A stretch of 64,000 bases of DNA from Nesterenkonia cremea (GTDB lineage Bacteria > Actinomycetota > Actinomycetes > Actinomycetales > Micrococcaceae), in the NCBI RefSeq assembly GCF_014642675.1, contig NZ_BMIS01000006.1, positions 1 to 64,000 of the forward strand. Reading direction: 5' to 3'. The translations under genes and the position numbers were made by a program. Below the pieces are notes generated by a model. The model saw only the letters and a list, made by a program, of their open reading frames with translations, searched no databases and was not told the origin of the DNA. Within the stretch, counting starts at the first letter, position 1; the number at the start of each line of letters is the position of its first letter. This document shows positions 1 through 7,933 of this stretch, piece by piece.

Positions 1-364
1 TGTCGATCACCAGACTCTTCAGTGCCCACAGCACCGCATGTCGGGTCAGCTTCGTCCTCGGCGCGGCCGCGGTGGAGGTGTCTTGGCGCCACACTCGGGC
101 GCAACCAGGACAGCGGTAACGCCGAACTCGGACCCACAGAGTGGTAGGCCGCCACCCCAGCGGCACATGGGCCAGCTTCCTGATCACAGTGTCCCGCGCC
201 AGGCCTTCGGCTCCGCACTCTCGGCACCACGGGTCCGCATCAATGACCCGGCACTCCAACACCGCCTGGTCGGGCTCGAGGCGCTGACCGACCGCGGTCA
301 GTCCCAGCTGGTCAAGCAGGCAGAAGCTATCAAGATCAGGGGCAGTGAAAGTAGGCTTAGCCAC
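1..364 (-). CDS. ISL3-family transposase, N-terminal 121 residues (cut by window edge)
   Basis: Reading from a GTG at 364 gives a protein beginning VAKPTFTAPDLDSFCLLDQL. It carries four cysteines in two C-x2-C pairs (WCREC near residues 49-52 and RCPGC near 85-88), the zf-ISL3 zinc ribbon used to bind the element ends. The following LGWRPTTLWVRVRRYRCPGC and VWRQDTSTAAAPRTKLTR segments are typical of the ISL3 transposase N-terminus. The DDE catalytic domain lies outside the window, so whether the gene is intact is unknown. No clear ribosome binding site precedes the GTG. Confidence 0.85.
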   Translation of the reverse strand, partial: MAKPTFTAPDLDSFCLLDQLGLTAVGQRLEPDQAVLECRVIDADPWCRECGAEGLARDTVIRKLAHVPLGWRPTTLWVRVRRYRCPGCARVWRQDTSTAAAPRTKLTRHAVLWALKSLVID

Positions 365-450
365 GTCGAGGTCTTTCTGATTGGCAGTGTGGTAACTCCA
401 ATCATCGAAAGGCCTCGACCTCTATCCGCTCATCGCCACGCCACCAGCCA

Positions 451-474
451 CTACACCCTCAAACACGAAGAGCC
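451..474 (-). repeat. Terminal inverted repeat of the ISL3 element
   Basis: Minus-strand reading starts GGCTCTTCGTGTTTGAGGG and marks the outer boundary of the element about 87 bases upstream of the transposase start. The partner repeat is beyond the left edge. Confidence 0.65.
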
Positions 475-832
475 AGATAACTTCCGCAGTTCCGCACTTC
501 CGCAACGAACAACCCCCATTGCTTCACATGTGCACCTTCTCCCTGAGATTTGTGAGCCCCCGGTCGGCTGGGCGTCCATGGAGACAGGCTGGCCCTCCGC
601 GCAAAGGCAGGCAGGCTGGTCGGAGGGGCGTGCGGCAGGAAAGTGGAGCCGCCAGTGCCAGAGCAGCAGCGCTGGGTCTGCGACCTGCAGGGATGTGGAG
701 ACTGCGGTGTGGAGGTGTCCGCCCGTGGGATCGCCGTTGTGGGTGCTGCTCCTGCGCCCAGCGGGAAAAGTTGCGCCCGGTGTGCGCCCGGCGACGAGCA
801 GAAAATGCGCTGACCTGGGGTTTTGCTGCTAT
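475..832. other. 358-base stretch between the IS and menB, no firm gene
   Basis: No recognisable RNA gene or conserved coding region. The open frames here have poor codon structure, except for a 56-codon frame at 643-813 listed separately. The sequence contains several short G-rich direct repeats (GGCAGGCAGGCTGG around 605-620). It may be decayed sequence next to the insertion site. Confidence 0.5.
643..813 (+). CDS. Possible 56-aa cysteine-rich (zinc-ribbon-like) small protein
   Basis: A GTG start preceded closely by AGGAAA opens a frame reading VEPPVPEQQRWVCDLQGC and continuing with DCGVEVSARGIAVV, then SCARC, then a TGA. The cysteines, C-x4-C-x2-C followed about 25 residues later by C-x2-C, could bind zinc. 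Third codon positions are mostly G or C, as in real genes here. I do not recognise a family. It could be a chance frame or a remnant left by the neighbouring insertion. Confidence 0.3.
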   Translation: MEPPVPEQQRWVCDLQGCGDCGVEVSARGIAVVGAAPAPSGKSCARCAPGDEQKMR

Positions 833-1786
833 CTAATAGTAGTACGGGTGCGCGCTCCAGTCGGGGTCGCGCTTCTGCAGGAAGGCGTCGCGGCCTTCCA
901 CGGCCTCATCGGTCATGTAGCCCATGCGGGTGGCCTCGCCGGCGAAGACCTGCTGGCCCGCGAGGCCGTCGTCGGCGGCGTTGAAGGCGAACTTCAGCAT
1001 CCGCACCGCCTGTGGGGACTGACGCGCGATGTCGGCCGCATACTCCAGCGCGACCTCTTCGAGCCGCTCGTGGTCCACGGCCTCGTTCACCGCGCCGGCG
1101 GCCACCATGTCCTCAGCCGAGTGCTCCCGCGCCAGGAAGAAGATCTCCCGGGCCTTCTTCTGCCCCACCTGCCGGGCCAGCAGGGCTGAGCCGTAGCCGG
1201 CGTCGAAGGATCCCACGGTGGCGTCGGTCTGCTTGAACCTCCCGTGCTGCCTGGAGGCGATGGTCAGATCCGCCACCACATGCAGGGAGTGCCCGCCGCC
1301 GGCGGCCCAGCCGTTCACCACGGCGATGACCACCTTCGGCATCGTGCGGATCAGCCGCTGCGCCTCCAGAATGTGCAGGCGCCCGGCGCGTGCCGGATCC
1401 ACGGTCTCGGCAGTCTCACCCCCCGCATACCGGTAGCCGTCCCGACCGCGGATGCGCTGATCGCCTCCGGAGCAGAAGGAGTGCCCGCCGTCCTTCGGCG
1501 ACGGCCCGTTGCCGGTGAGCAGCACGGCGCCGACGTCGGGGGTCATCCGTGCATGGTCCAGAGCCCGGTAGAGCTCGTCCACGGTCCTGGGGCGGAAGGC
1601 GTTGCGCACCTCTGGGCGGTCGAAGGCGATCCGCACAGCCGGCAGATCGCGGAGGATCGCGCCGTCGGCGTCGCGCTCCACGCGCCGGTGGTAGGTGATG
1701 TCCTCGAAATCGAAGCCCTCCACCGAGCGCCACTGCCGTGGGTCGAAGAGATCGGATACCTGCTCAGGAAAATCGGTGTTGGTCAC
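833..1786 (-). CDS. menB: 1,4-dihydroxy-2-naphthoyl-CoA synthase (MenB)
   Basis: MenB closes the ring of o-succinylbenzoyl-CoA to give 1,4-dihydroxy-2-naphthoyl-CoA in cytoplasmic menaquinone synthesis. The 317-residue crotonase-fold protein has the oxyanion-hole and active-site segments SFCSGGDQ, VNGWAAGGGHSLHVVADLTIAS and the TDATVGSFDAGYGSALLARQVG stretch characteristic of MenB rather than other enoyl-CoA hydratases. It ends in the family's HPYYY-like C-terminus. The GTG at 1786 begins VTNTDFPEQVSDLF, with only a weak GGCGGG upstream. It is divergent from the DUF2332 gene across 46 bases. menC, menD, menF and menG follow 13-19 kb away. Confidence 0.95.
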   Translation of the reverse strand: MTNTDFPEQVSDLFDPRQWRSVEGFDFEDITYHRRVERDADGAILRDLPAVRIAFDRPEVRNAFRPRTVDELYRALDHARMTPDVGAVLLTGNGPSPKDGGHSFCSGGDQRIRGRDGYRYAGGETAETVDPARAGRLHILEAQRLIRTMPKVVIAVVNGWAAGGGHSLHVVADLTIASRQHGRFKQTDATVGSFDAGYGSALLARQVGQKKAREIFFLAREHSAEDMVAAGAVNEAVDHERLEEVALEYAADIARQSPQAVRMLKFAFNAADDGLAGQQVFAGEATRMGYMTDEAVEGRDAFLQKRDPDWSAHPYYY

Positions 1787-1832
1787 CCCGCCAGTCTATC
1801 CATCGGCCCGCTGCGCGCATTACGGTGAGGCC

Positions 1833-2837
1833 ATGCGCGAGCTTCCCGACGACGACGCCGCTCAGCTGCGTGAGTACTACCGGCACTTCGCTGCGGTGGA
1901 GGCGGCCGAGGTGTCACCGCTCTATGCCGAATGGGCGGCTTCGGCCGCTGCGGGTGACGAGGTTCTGCGCCTGCTGGCCGAGGTGCCGGCGTCCAAGCGT
2001 CAGCCCAATCTGCTCTTCGCCGCTGCGCGGATCCACGGTGTGGAGCTCCGATCCTGGTCCCACGCGCGGCAGCAGGTGATCCAGCGCTGGGAAGCCATCG
2101 CCGCAACTCTCCGCGCACGACGGACCCAGACGAACGAACCAGGCCGGCTGGCGGTGCTCAACCTCGTCCTCTCACGGATCGCGGAGGAGGTGGGCAGACC
2201 GTTGGCGCTGATCGAAGTGGGTGCCTCTGCGGGACTGTGCCTCTACCCCGATGCCTGGCCGCTTCGATATCAGCCCGGCGACCAGCTGTTGAGTCCGAGA
2301 GGCCCGCTGCATTCAGGAGTGGAGCTGAACTGCACGCTGGAGGGGGTGGAGCCGCCGTCGAGCTTGCCGGAGGTGGCCTGGCGCGCCGGAGTCGATCTGA
2401 ACCCTCTGGACCTCACGCGACCCGACGACGCCGACTGGCTGCGCGCCCTGGTCTGGCCCGGCATGGAGCACCGCCTGGAGCGGCTGGACGCCGGGGCGCA
2501 GCTGGTGGCTCAGCAGCCTCCGCACCTGGTGGTCGGGGATCTGAACGAGCAGCTGGCCGGGCTGCTGGCTCAGGTCCCTGCTGGGGCTGTGCCGGTGGTC
2601 TTCCACTCGGCGGTGCTGGTCTACCTTCCGCGTGAGGAGCGCGCCCGCTTCCTCGCGCAGCTGCGAGCCTCCGGCGCACGCTGGGTCAGCAATGAAGGGC
2701 CCACTGTCTTCCCGGGGATCCAGCAGCGGCTGCCTCAGGATGAGGTGGAGCGGCAGGGCTTCGTGCTGGCCCTGGACGGGGAGCCGCTGGCGCGCACCGG
2801 TCCGCACGGGCAGTCGGCCCGCGCACTGCCGCGCTGA
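1833..2837 (+). CDS. DUF2332 domain protein
   Basis: A 334-residue protein beginning MRELPDDDAAQLREYYRHFA. Segments LAVLNLVLSRIAEEVGRPLALIEVGASAGLCLYPDAW and VVFHSAVLVYLPREERARFLAQL match the layout of DUF2332 proteins, a family of unknown function found widely in actinobacteria. The IEVGASAGL segment resembles the glycine-rich SAM-binding loop of methyltransferases, so a methyltransferase-like fold is possible but not shown. The ATG at 1833 follows GGTGAGG. The open frame extends further upstream into menB antisense, which I exclude. It ends 7 bases before the convergent oligopeptidase gene. Confidence 0.85.
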   Translation: MRELPDDDAAQLREYYRHFAAVEAAEVSPLYAEWAASAAAGDEVLRLLAEVPASKRQPNLLFAAARIHGVELRSWSHARQQVIQRWEAIAATLRARRTQTNEPGRLAVLNLVLSRIAEEVGRPLALIEVGASAGLCLYPDAWPLRYQPGDQLLSPRGPLHSGVELNCTLEGVEPPSSLPEVAWRAGVDLNPLDLTRPDDADWLRALVWPGMEHRLERLDAGAQLVAQQPPHLVVGDLNEQLAGLLAQVPAGAVPVVFHSAVLVYLPREERARFLAQLRASGARWVSNEGPTVFPGIQQRLPQDEVERQGFVLALDGEPLARTGPHGQSARALPR

Positions 2838-2844
2838 GTTCGTC

Positions 2845-5109
2845 TCAGCCGCTGCGGACCCCCAGGTGATGGCTCAGGAAGGCGAAGATCCAGGCCGTCT
2901 CCTTCCATGCTTCATAGCGTCCCGACGCACCGCCGTGGCCGCCGTCCATCTCGATCTTGAGCACCACCGGGGCCTCGCCCTGCTGATGCTCGCGCAGCAC
3001 CTGCACCCATTTGGCCGGCTCCACATAGAGCACGCGAGTGTCATGCAGGGACGTCACCGCAGCCACGGGTGGATACTCCACGTCCCGGACGTTCTCATAG
3101 GGGGAGTAGGACTTCATGTACCGGTAGACCTCGGGGTCGGTGATGGGGTTGCCCCACTCCTCCCACTCCAAGGCTGAGAGCGGCAGCTCCGGGTCCAGGA
3201 TGGAGGTCAGGTTGTCCACGAACGGCACATCGGCCACCACGGCTGCGTACTTCTCCGGGGCCATGTTCAGGATGGCGCCCATCAGCAGTCCGCCGGCAGA
3301 TCCGCCGTAGGCCGCGGTCCGTGCGGGGTCCGCCCAGCCGGTCTCCACCAGCAGGTCGGTGGCGGTGAGGAAGTCGGTGAAGGTGTTGACCTTCTTCAGC
3401 TTCTTGCCGTCCTCGTACCAGCGGCGCCCCAGCTCGCCGCCGCCGCGCACATGGGCCACGGCGAAGACGATGCCCCGGTCCAGCAGCGAGAGCCGCGAGA
3501 CTGAGAAGTAGGGGTCCATGCTGATCTCGTAGGAGCCGTAGCCGAAGACTACGGTCGGGTGTCCGCCCGCCGTCGGGGAGACGTCCCGGTGGTGCAGCAC
3601 GGTGATCGGTACCTGCACCTCGCTGCCGTCCTCCGCGGTCTCCCCGGTGGGTGCCCAGAGACGTGTGGAGCGGTAGGCGGAGAGGGCGACGTCGTTGACC
3701 GGGGTCTGGCGCCGCAACACCGGCTCCGCGGCGCCGGAGCCTGCATCGTGCGGGATGTCATAGATCCGTGGCGGGGTCACCCAGGAGGTGTAGAGCACGC
3801 GGAAGATCGGGGCCTCGTACTGGGCTGAGACGATGGCGCAGGTGTAGGCCCCTTCTTCGAAGGCCGGGCCGGGAAGCGACGACGCCGGCACAGGGTCCCC
3901 ACCTGCGCGCACGGCTCGCAGCGCCTCCAGAGAGAGCAGGTAGACCGACTCCACGGTGTCCCGGCGGGCGCTGACCAGCACCTGCGAGGAGGTGACGGCC
4001 ACGCCTTCGAACTTCACCGTCTCCTCATGCGGGATCACTTCGGTGCCCAGGTCCACCGGCTCGGCCGAGGAGCTGCCCGGCGACTGCGCGAGCAGCGCCT
4101 CCTGGGTGGTCACCGACAGCGCGTTGTTGGGCCCGGACTGGTTGTGGGTGATCAGCAGCAGGCGCTCGGCGTCGCCGTCGTCGGGGGTTCCGGCGTCGAG
4201 GTCGATGGGGTCCACAGTGTGCAGCAGGCGCTGCTCGGCGCCGATGAGCAGCTGGGGCTCTGCCTCAGGGTCGGTGACATCCAGGATCCGGGTCTCGTTG
4301 TACTCGGAGTTCCCGGAGAGGATCAGCAGCTGCTTCTTATCCGCAGAGAGCCCGATTCCGGTCCACAGCTCGCTGTCGGTGATCTCCAGCAGCAGCCGGT
4401 CCTCCTCGGCAGGGGTCCCTAGGGTGTGCATGTAGAGCCGGTAGGGCCGCCAGGTGGAGTCGGCCACCATGTAGTAGGCGCGCTCGCCGGAGGGCTCCAT
4501 GACCGGGCCGCCGTGGACGTTCTCCACCGACTCCGGCAGGTTCTCTCCGGTGCTCAGGTCCCGGAAGCGCAGTGTGTAGTGCTCATCTCCGGTGGTGTCC
4601 TCGCAGTAGGCCAGCAGGCGGCCGGAGTCGGCGCGGGCCATCCCGCCCAGCTGGAAGAAGGCATGGGGCTCGGCCTCCGCGTTGGTGTCGAAATAGGTGA
4701 CCTCACCCTCCAGCGGCACACCGGGCTGGATCTGGGGCGGAGTCCAGGCTGCGGGATCCTTGGCGTCGCCCGCCGCGGGGACGCGGCAGTAGATGGGGTG
4801 CTGCTCGCCCTCGATGGTGCGGGTGAAGTACCACCAGTCGCCGCGGCGCGAAGGCACCGAGAGGTCGGTCTCCACCGTACGGTGCTTGATCTCGCCGAAG
4901 ATCGCGTCTCGCAGCGGCTGATGATCGGCGGTGACAGCCTCGGTGTACGCGTTCTCCGCATGCAGGTGGTCCAGGACCTCCTGTGAGTCCTTCTCCCGCA
5001 GCCACTCATAGTGGTCGGTGACGGTGTCCCCATGATGCGTGCGCTGGGCGGGGACCTGCTTGGCCTGCGGAGGAGTGGGTGCGGAGCTCTGAGCAGTCAT
5101 AGCTCTCAT
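2845..5109 (-). CDS. ptrB: Oligopeptidase B / protease II (S9A prolyl oligopeptidase family)
   Basis: Cytoplasmic serine peptidase that cuts short peptides, usually after basic residues. The 754-residue length is typical: an N-terminal seven-bladed propeller (about 75-420), then an alpha/beta-hydrolase domain. The nucleophile is Ser604 in GGSAGG. The charge-relay Asp is in the SLHDTRV segment and His in MDGGHGG. The segments YGSYEISMDPYFSVSRLSLL and HVRGGGELGRRWYEDGK are protease II hallmarks. Translation may start at the ATG at 5109 or the ATG at 5100; neither has a strong binding site. It follows the response-regulator gene on the same strand after 65 bases. Confidence 0.92.
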   Translation of the reverse strand: MRAMTAQSSAPTPPQAKQVPAQRTHHGDTVTDHYEWLREKDSQEVLDHLHAENAYTEAVTADHQPLRDAIFGEIKHRTVETDLSVPSRRGDWWYFTRTIEGEQHPIYCRVPAAGDAKDPAAWTPPQIQPGVPLEGEVTYFDTNAEAEPHAFFQLGGMARADSGRLLAYCEDTTGDEHYTLRFRDLSTGENLPESVENVHGGPVMEPSGERAYYMVADSTWRPYRLYMHTLGTPAEEDRLLLEITDSELWTGIGLSADKKQLLILSGNSEYNETRILDVTDPEAEPQLLIGAEQRLLHTVDPIDLDAGTPDDGDAERLLLITHNQSGPNNALSVTTQEALLAQSPGSSSAEPVDLGTEVIPHEETVKFEGVAVTSSQVLVSARRDTVESVYLLSLEALRAVRAGGDPVPASSLPGPAFEEGAYTCAIVSAQYEAPIFRVLYTSWVTPPRIYDIPHDAGSGAAEPVLRRQTPVNDVALSAYRSTRLWAPTGETAEDGSEVQVPITVLHHRDVSPTAGGHPTVVFGYGSYEISMDPYFSVSRLSLLDRGIVFAVAHVRGGGELGRRWYEDGKKLKKVNTFTDFLTATDLLVETGWADPARTAAYGGSAGGLLMGAILNMAPEKYAAVVADVPFVDNLTSILDPELPLSALEWEEWGNPITDPEVYRYMKSYSPYENVRDVEYPPVAAVTSLHDTRVLYVEPAKWVQVLREHQQGEAPVVLKIEMDGGHGGASGRYEAWKETAWIFAFLSHHLGVRSG

Positions 5110-5174
5110 TCAATCAGAGACAGGGGCGGCGTCCGGGCCTCGCGGGGTCGGCCGATCTCAGGCGGCGGCGCTCC

Positions 5175-5873
5175 TCACTCTCCGGCGCGGACCAGTCCCG
5201 ACTCGTAGGCCGCCACCACGATCTGGGTGCGGTCCCGCAGGTCCAGCTTCCCCAGGACCCGGGAGACATGGGTCTTGACCGTCTGCTCGGCCAGCACCAG
5301 CTCCTCGGCGATCTCCGAGTTGGTGCGCCCGCGCGCCACCAGACGCACCACATCGATCTCCCGCTCGGTGAGGCCGTTCAGCAGCGTGGCCTCGGAGGTC
5401 GGGGCTGCCGGACGGGCCGCATAGTCGGCGATCAGCGTCCGGGTGACCTTCGGTGAGAGCAGCGCCTCCCCGGAGGCGACTACGCGCACGGCATGGACCA
5501 GCTCCTCTGGGGCGGCGTCCTTGAGCAGGAAGCCGCTGGCACCTGCCCGCAGCGCTGCGAAGACGTACTCGTCGGCGTCGAAGGTGGTCAGCATGAGGAT
5601 TCTGGGCGGTTGACCCGGCATACTGAGCACAGCACGGGTGGCATCGAGGCCGTTGACCTTCGGCATGCGGATATCCATCAGGACCACATCCGGCCGGGTC
5701 TGACGCACCACATCGGTGGCCCCCGCGCCGTCCTCCGCGGTGCCGACCACCTCGATGCCCTCCTGGGCATCCAGCAGGGCGGCGAATCCGGCACGGATCA
5801 TCGACTGATCATCGACGATCAGCACACGCACCGCATCAGCTGCGGCAGAGGAGGAAGCATCGGTGGCAGACAC
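5175..5873 (-). CDS. LuxR/NarL-family response regulator
   Basis: A 232-residue two-component regulator. The receiver domain (about 15-130) has DDQ near residues 21-23, phospho-acceptor Asp67 in VLMDIRMP and Lys118 in GFLLKDA. The C-terminal LuxR-type helix-turn-helix (about 165-230) contains LTEREIDVVRLVARGRTNSEIAEEL. It is transcribed away from a membrane histidine kinase whose start lies 36 bases off, which is almost certainly its partner even though such pairs more often share one operon. The nearby desaturase gene suggests membrane or cold stress control, as in DesK/DesR; that is inference. Confidence 0.93.
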   Translation of the reverse strand: MSATDASSSAAADAVRVLIVDDQSMIRAGFAALLDAQEGIEVVGTAEDGAGATDVVRQTRPDVVLMDIRMPKVNGLDATRAVLSMPGQPPRILMLTTFDADEYVFAALRAGASGFLLKDAAPEELVHAVRVVASGEALLSPKVTRTLIADYAARPAAPTSEATLLNGLTEREIDVVRLVARGRTNSEIAEELVLAEQTVKTHVSRVLGKLDLRDRTQIVVAAYESGLVRAGE

Positions 5874-5909
5874 AGCTCAAAGCTACCTCAGCGCGGCGGG
5901 AGCCTGCGC

Positions 5910-7763
5910 ATGAGGCAGCTGGCACGGCACTATGCCTATATCCTCCCGGGCCTGCCCATCGCCCTGTTCAGCCTGAGCCTGCTGCTGAGCCTGACCGCGG
6001 CCTCCATCGCTACCTCGGTGATCTGGCTGGGTGCGCTGCTGATGCCCATCACCCTGCTGGTGGCCTCCGGATTCGCCGAGCTCTCCCGCAACCGGCTGCG
6101 TCTCTGGGGCGCGGCCGTGGAACCGGTCAGCTACCGGCCCTCGGGCCCCGGACCGCTGGGCCTGCTGCGCCTGCTGCTGGACCCGCGGCGCTGGCTGGAT
6201 CTGGTCTTCGAGACACTCATCGCCTTCCCGCTGCGCCTGGTCACCTTCCTGGTCACCCTGGTCTGGACCGTGGGCGCCGCCGCGGGACTGACCTACTTCT
6301 CCTGGTCCCTGTTCCTGCCCGATGAGCGCAGCGTCATGCAGCTGCTGCACCTGGCGGATCCGGACCTGGTCCCGCAGAGCCCCGCCGCCCAGTACCTGAT
6401 CGACGCCGGCGCCCACTTCCTGTTGGGCGTGGCCCTGATCCTCAGCCTGCCGGCGGTGCTGCGCGCCGCGGCGGGGCTGGATGCTCTGCTCACCACCGCG
6501 CTGCTGGGCGACGGCGGCCGCGGTGAGCTCTTCGGCCATCGGCTCACCCGCCCGGCCTCCTTCACCGCCACAGCCCCCGACGCCGAGGGGGACCCCTCCA
6601 CCGCCTCCTTCAGCGGGCGAGCCTGGGCCTGGATCGGCAGCGTCTTCGCCGCCGTGGTGCTGCTGGCCGTGGGCTGGCCGCTGACTGCGGTGCTGTACTC
6701 GGTGCCGGTGGCCCTGGCGATGGTGCTGGTCATCGGTCACAGCGCCGCCGTCGTGCTCACCCTGCATTGGGTGTGGCCGGGTCTGGGGCTCTCTCTGGGT
6801 GCCTCTGCCGGCATCATGCTTCTGACGGCCGAATCGGGCGTGCCGGTGTGGCCTTGGCCGGTCACAGCGCTCGTCACCCAGTGCGCGGTGCTGGTGGTGG
6901 CCGCCCTGACCCGCCCCTGGTACTGCGCGGCCTCGGGCTGGTGCGCCGGGGTGCTGCTGACCCTGGTCGCCCTGCTGCTGAGCCTGCCGGAGATGCCCGA
7001 CGCCGCCCTGGCCACCGGGATCGTGGCCGGCACGGTCAGCGCGGCAGTGGTGGTCGTCGGGGCGTTGGCTCGGATGTGGATCCTCAACGCCGGACGGTTG
7101 GAGGCCGCCGAACGCACCAGCGCGGAACAGGACCGCCGCCGCAAGGAGCTGGAGGAGCGCAACCGGATTGCCCGGGAGCTCCATGACGTGGTGGCCCATT
7201 CGATGTCGGTGATCAGCGTGCAGGCAGCCACCGCCCGGTACCGCAACCCCGGGATCGATGCTGCCGCCCAGCGCGAGTTCGAGGAGATCGCCGGTTCCTC
7301 CCGGGAGGCGCTGAGCGAGATGCGCATGCTGCTCAGCGTGCTGCGCGCCGAGGACGACGCCCCCACCGCCCCTGAGCCGGGCCTGGACCAGATCGACGCC
7401 CTGGTGGAGACCACCCGCGCCTCCGGCACCGCCATCCGCTATAGCGGGCTGAAGGACGCCGTCCCCGGAGCCAACCCCGCCGCCGGGCTGGCCGCCTATC
7501 GTGCGGTGCAGGAGGCGCTGAGCAACGCTCTGCGCCATGCCCCCGGGGCTGCCGTGGACGTGGACCTGGCCCTGGAGGAGGACCACCGGCTGCGCGTGGA
7601 GGTGGTCAATGAGGCCCCACCGCGTCCGCCCAAGGAATCGGCTCCCGGCGCCGGATTGGGGCTCTCCGGGATCAGAGAACGCATCGGTGCCGTGGGTGGA
7701 ACGGTGGATCTGAGCCCGACGCCGGAGGGCGGCTTCGCCATGCGCGCCCGGCTCCCGCTGTAG
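5910..7763 (+). CDS. Membrane sensor histidine kinase (HisKA_3 type)
   Basis: A 617-residue kinase starting MRQLARHYAYILPG. The N-terminal half has paired membrane helices at about 10-50 and 85-135, a cytoplasmic stretch, then six or so helices at about 240-390. The catalytic part has the HisKA_3 H-box RIARELHDVVAHSMSV with phospho-accepting His425, an N-box (ALSNALRHAPGA) and a G-box (GAGLGLSGIRERIGA). The start was chosen at the ATG at 5910 because the frame upstream overlaps the divergent regulator gene. Its partner is the NarL-type regulator 36 bases away. The signal sensed is not evident. Confidence 0.9.
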   Translation: MRQLARHYAYILPGLPIALFSLSLLLSLTAASIATSVIWLGALLMPITLLVASGFAELSRNRLRLWGAAVEPVSYRPSGPGPLGLLRLLLDPRRWLDLVFETLIAFPLRLVTFLVTLVWTVGAAAGLTYFSWSLFLPDERSVMQLLHLADPDLVPQSPAAQYLIDAGAHFLLGVALILSLPAVLRAAAGLDALLTTALLGDGGRGELFGHRLTRPASFTATAPDAEGDPSTASFSGRAWAWIGSVFAAVVLLAVGWPLTAVLYSVPVALAMVLVIGHSAAVVLTLHWVWPGLGLSLGASAGIMLLTAESGVPVWPWPVTALVTQCAVLVVAALTRPWYCAASGWCAGVLLTLVALLLSLPEMPDAALATGIVAGTVSAAVVVVGALARMWILNAGRLEAAERTSAEQDRRRKELEERNRIARELHDVVAHSMSVISVQAATARYRNPGIDAAAQREFEEIAGSSREALSEMRMLLSVLRAEDDAPTAPEPGLDQIDALVETTRASGTAIRYSGLKDAVPGANPAAGLAAYRAVQEALSNALRHAPGAAVDVDLALEEDHRLRVEVVNEAPPRPPKESAPGAGLGLSGIRERIGAVGGTVDLSPTPEGGFAMRARLPL

Positions 7764-7856
7764 GGCCCTTCCGTCTCCATCGATTGGCACATCTGGGTGG
7801 GGTCGGCGGCGCTCTGACGACTCATCTGTGACGATCGACGGGCCGTCGACGCCGCA

Positions 7857-7874
7857 CCCCTACTCCAGTAGGGG
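7857..7874. promoter_or_regulatory. 18-base perfect palindrome upstream of the desaturase
   Basis: CCCCTACT-CC-AGTAGGGG has 8-base arms and a 2-base centre, placed 60 bases before the desaturase ATG and 93 bases after the kinase stop. The tight two-turn symmetry suits a dimeric DNA-binding protein such as the adjacent NarL-type regulator. A short terminator stem is the alternative, but no T-run follows. Confidence 0.5.
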
Positions 7875-7933
7875 GTGAAGTTGGCTCCGCCGGGTGACGC
7901 GGACGGCGTCGTCGGTTCTCTATGTTGAGCACT

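Larger units (their letters stand above)
1..474 (-). mobile_element. ISL3-family insertion sequence, right part missing beyond window edge
   Basis: The element holds the start of an ISL3-type transposase gene read on the minus strand and finishes at a terminal inverted repeat at 451-474. Read on the minus strand that end begins GGCTCTTCGTGTTTGAGG, which matches the GGCTCTTC-type tips common in ISL3 elements. Only the transposase-5' end of the element is in the window, so the target duplication (8 bases in this family, here possibly starting at 475) cannot be confirmed. It lies upstream of menB in an otherwise housekeeping region. Confidence 0.8.

Noticed and set aside
38..1189. A 383-codon plus-strand frame across the IS end and menB
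   Set aside because: It crosses the IS boundary and antisense menB without any domain; the transposase and menB are both on the minus strand.
5883..7790. A 635-codon minus-strand frame antisense to the histidine kinase
   Set aside because: Gln/Gly/His-rich translation typical of antisense frames; kinase motifs lie on the plus strand.
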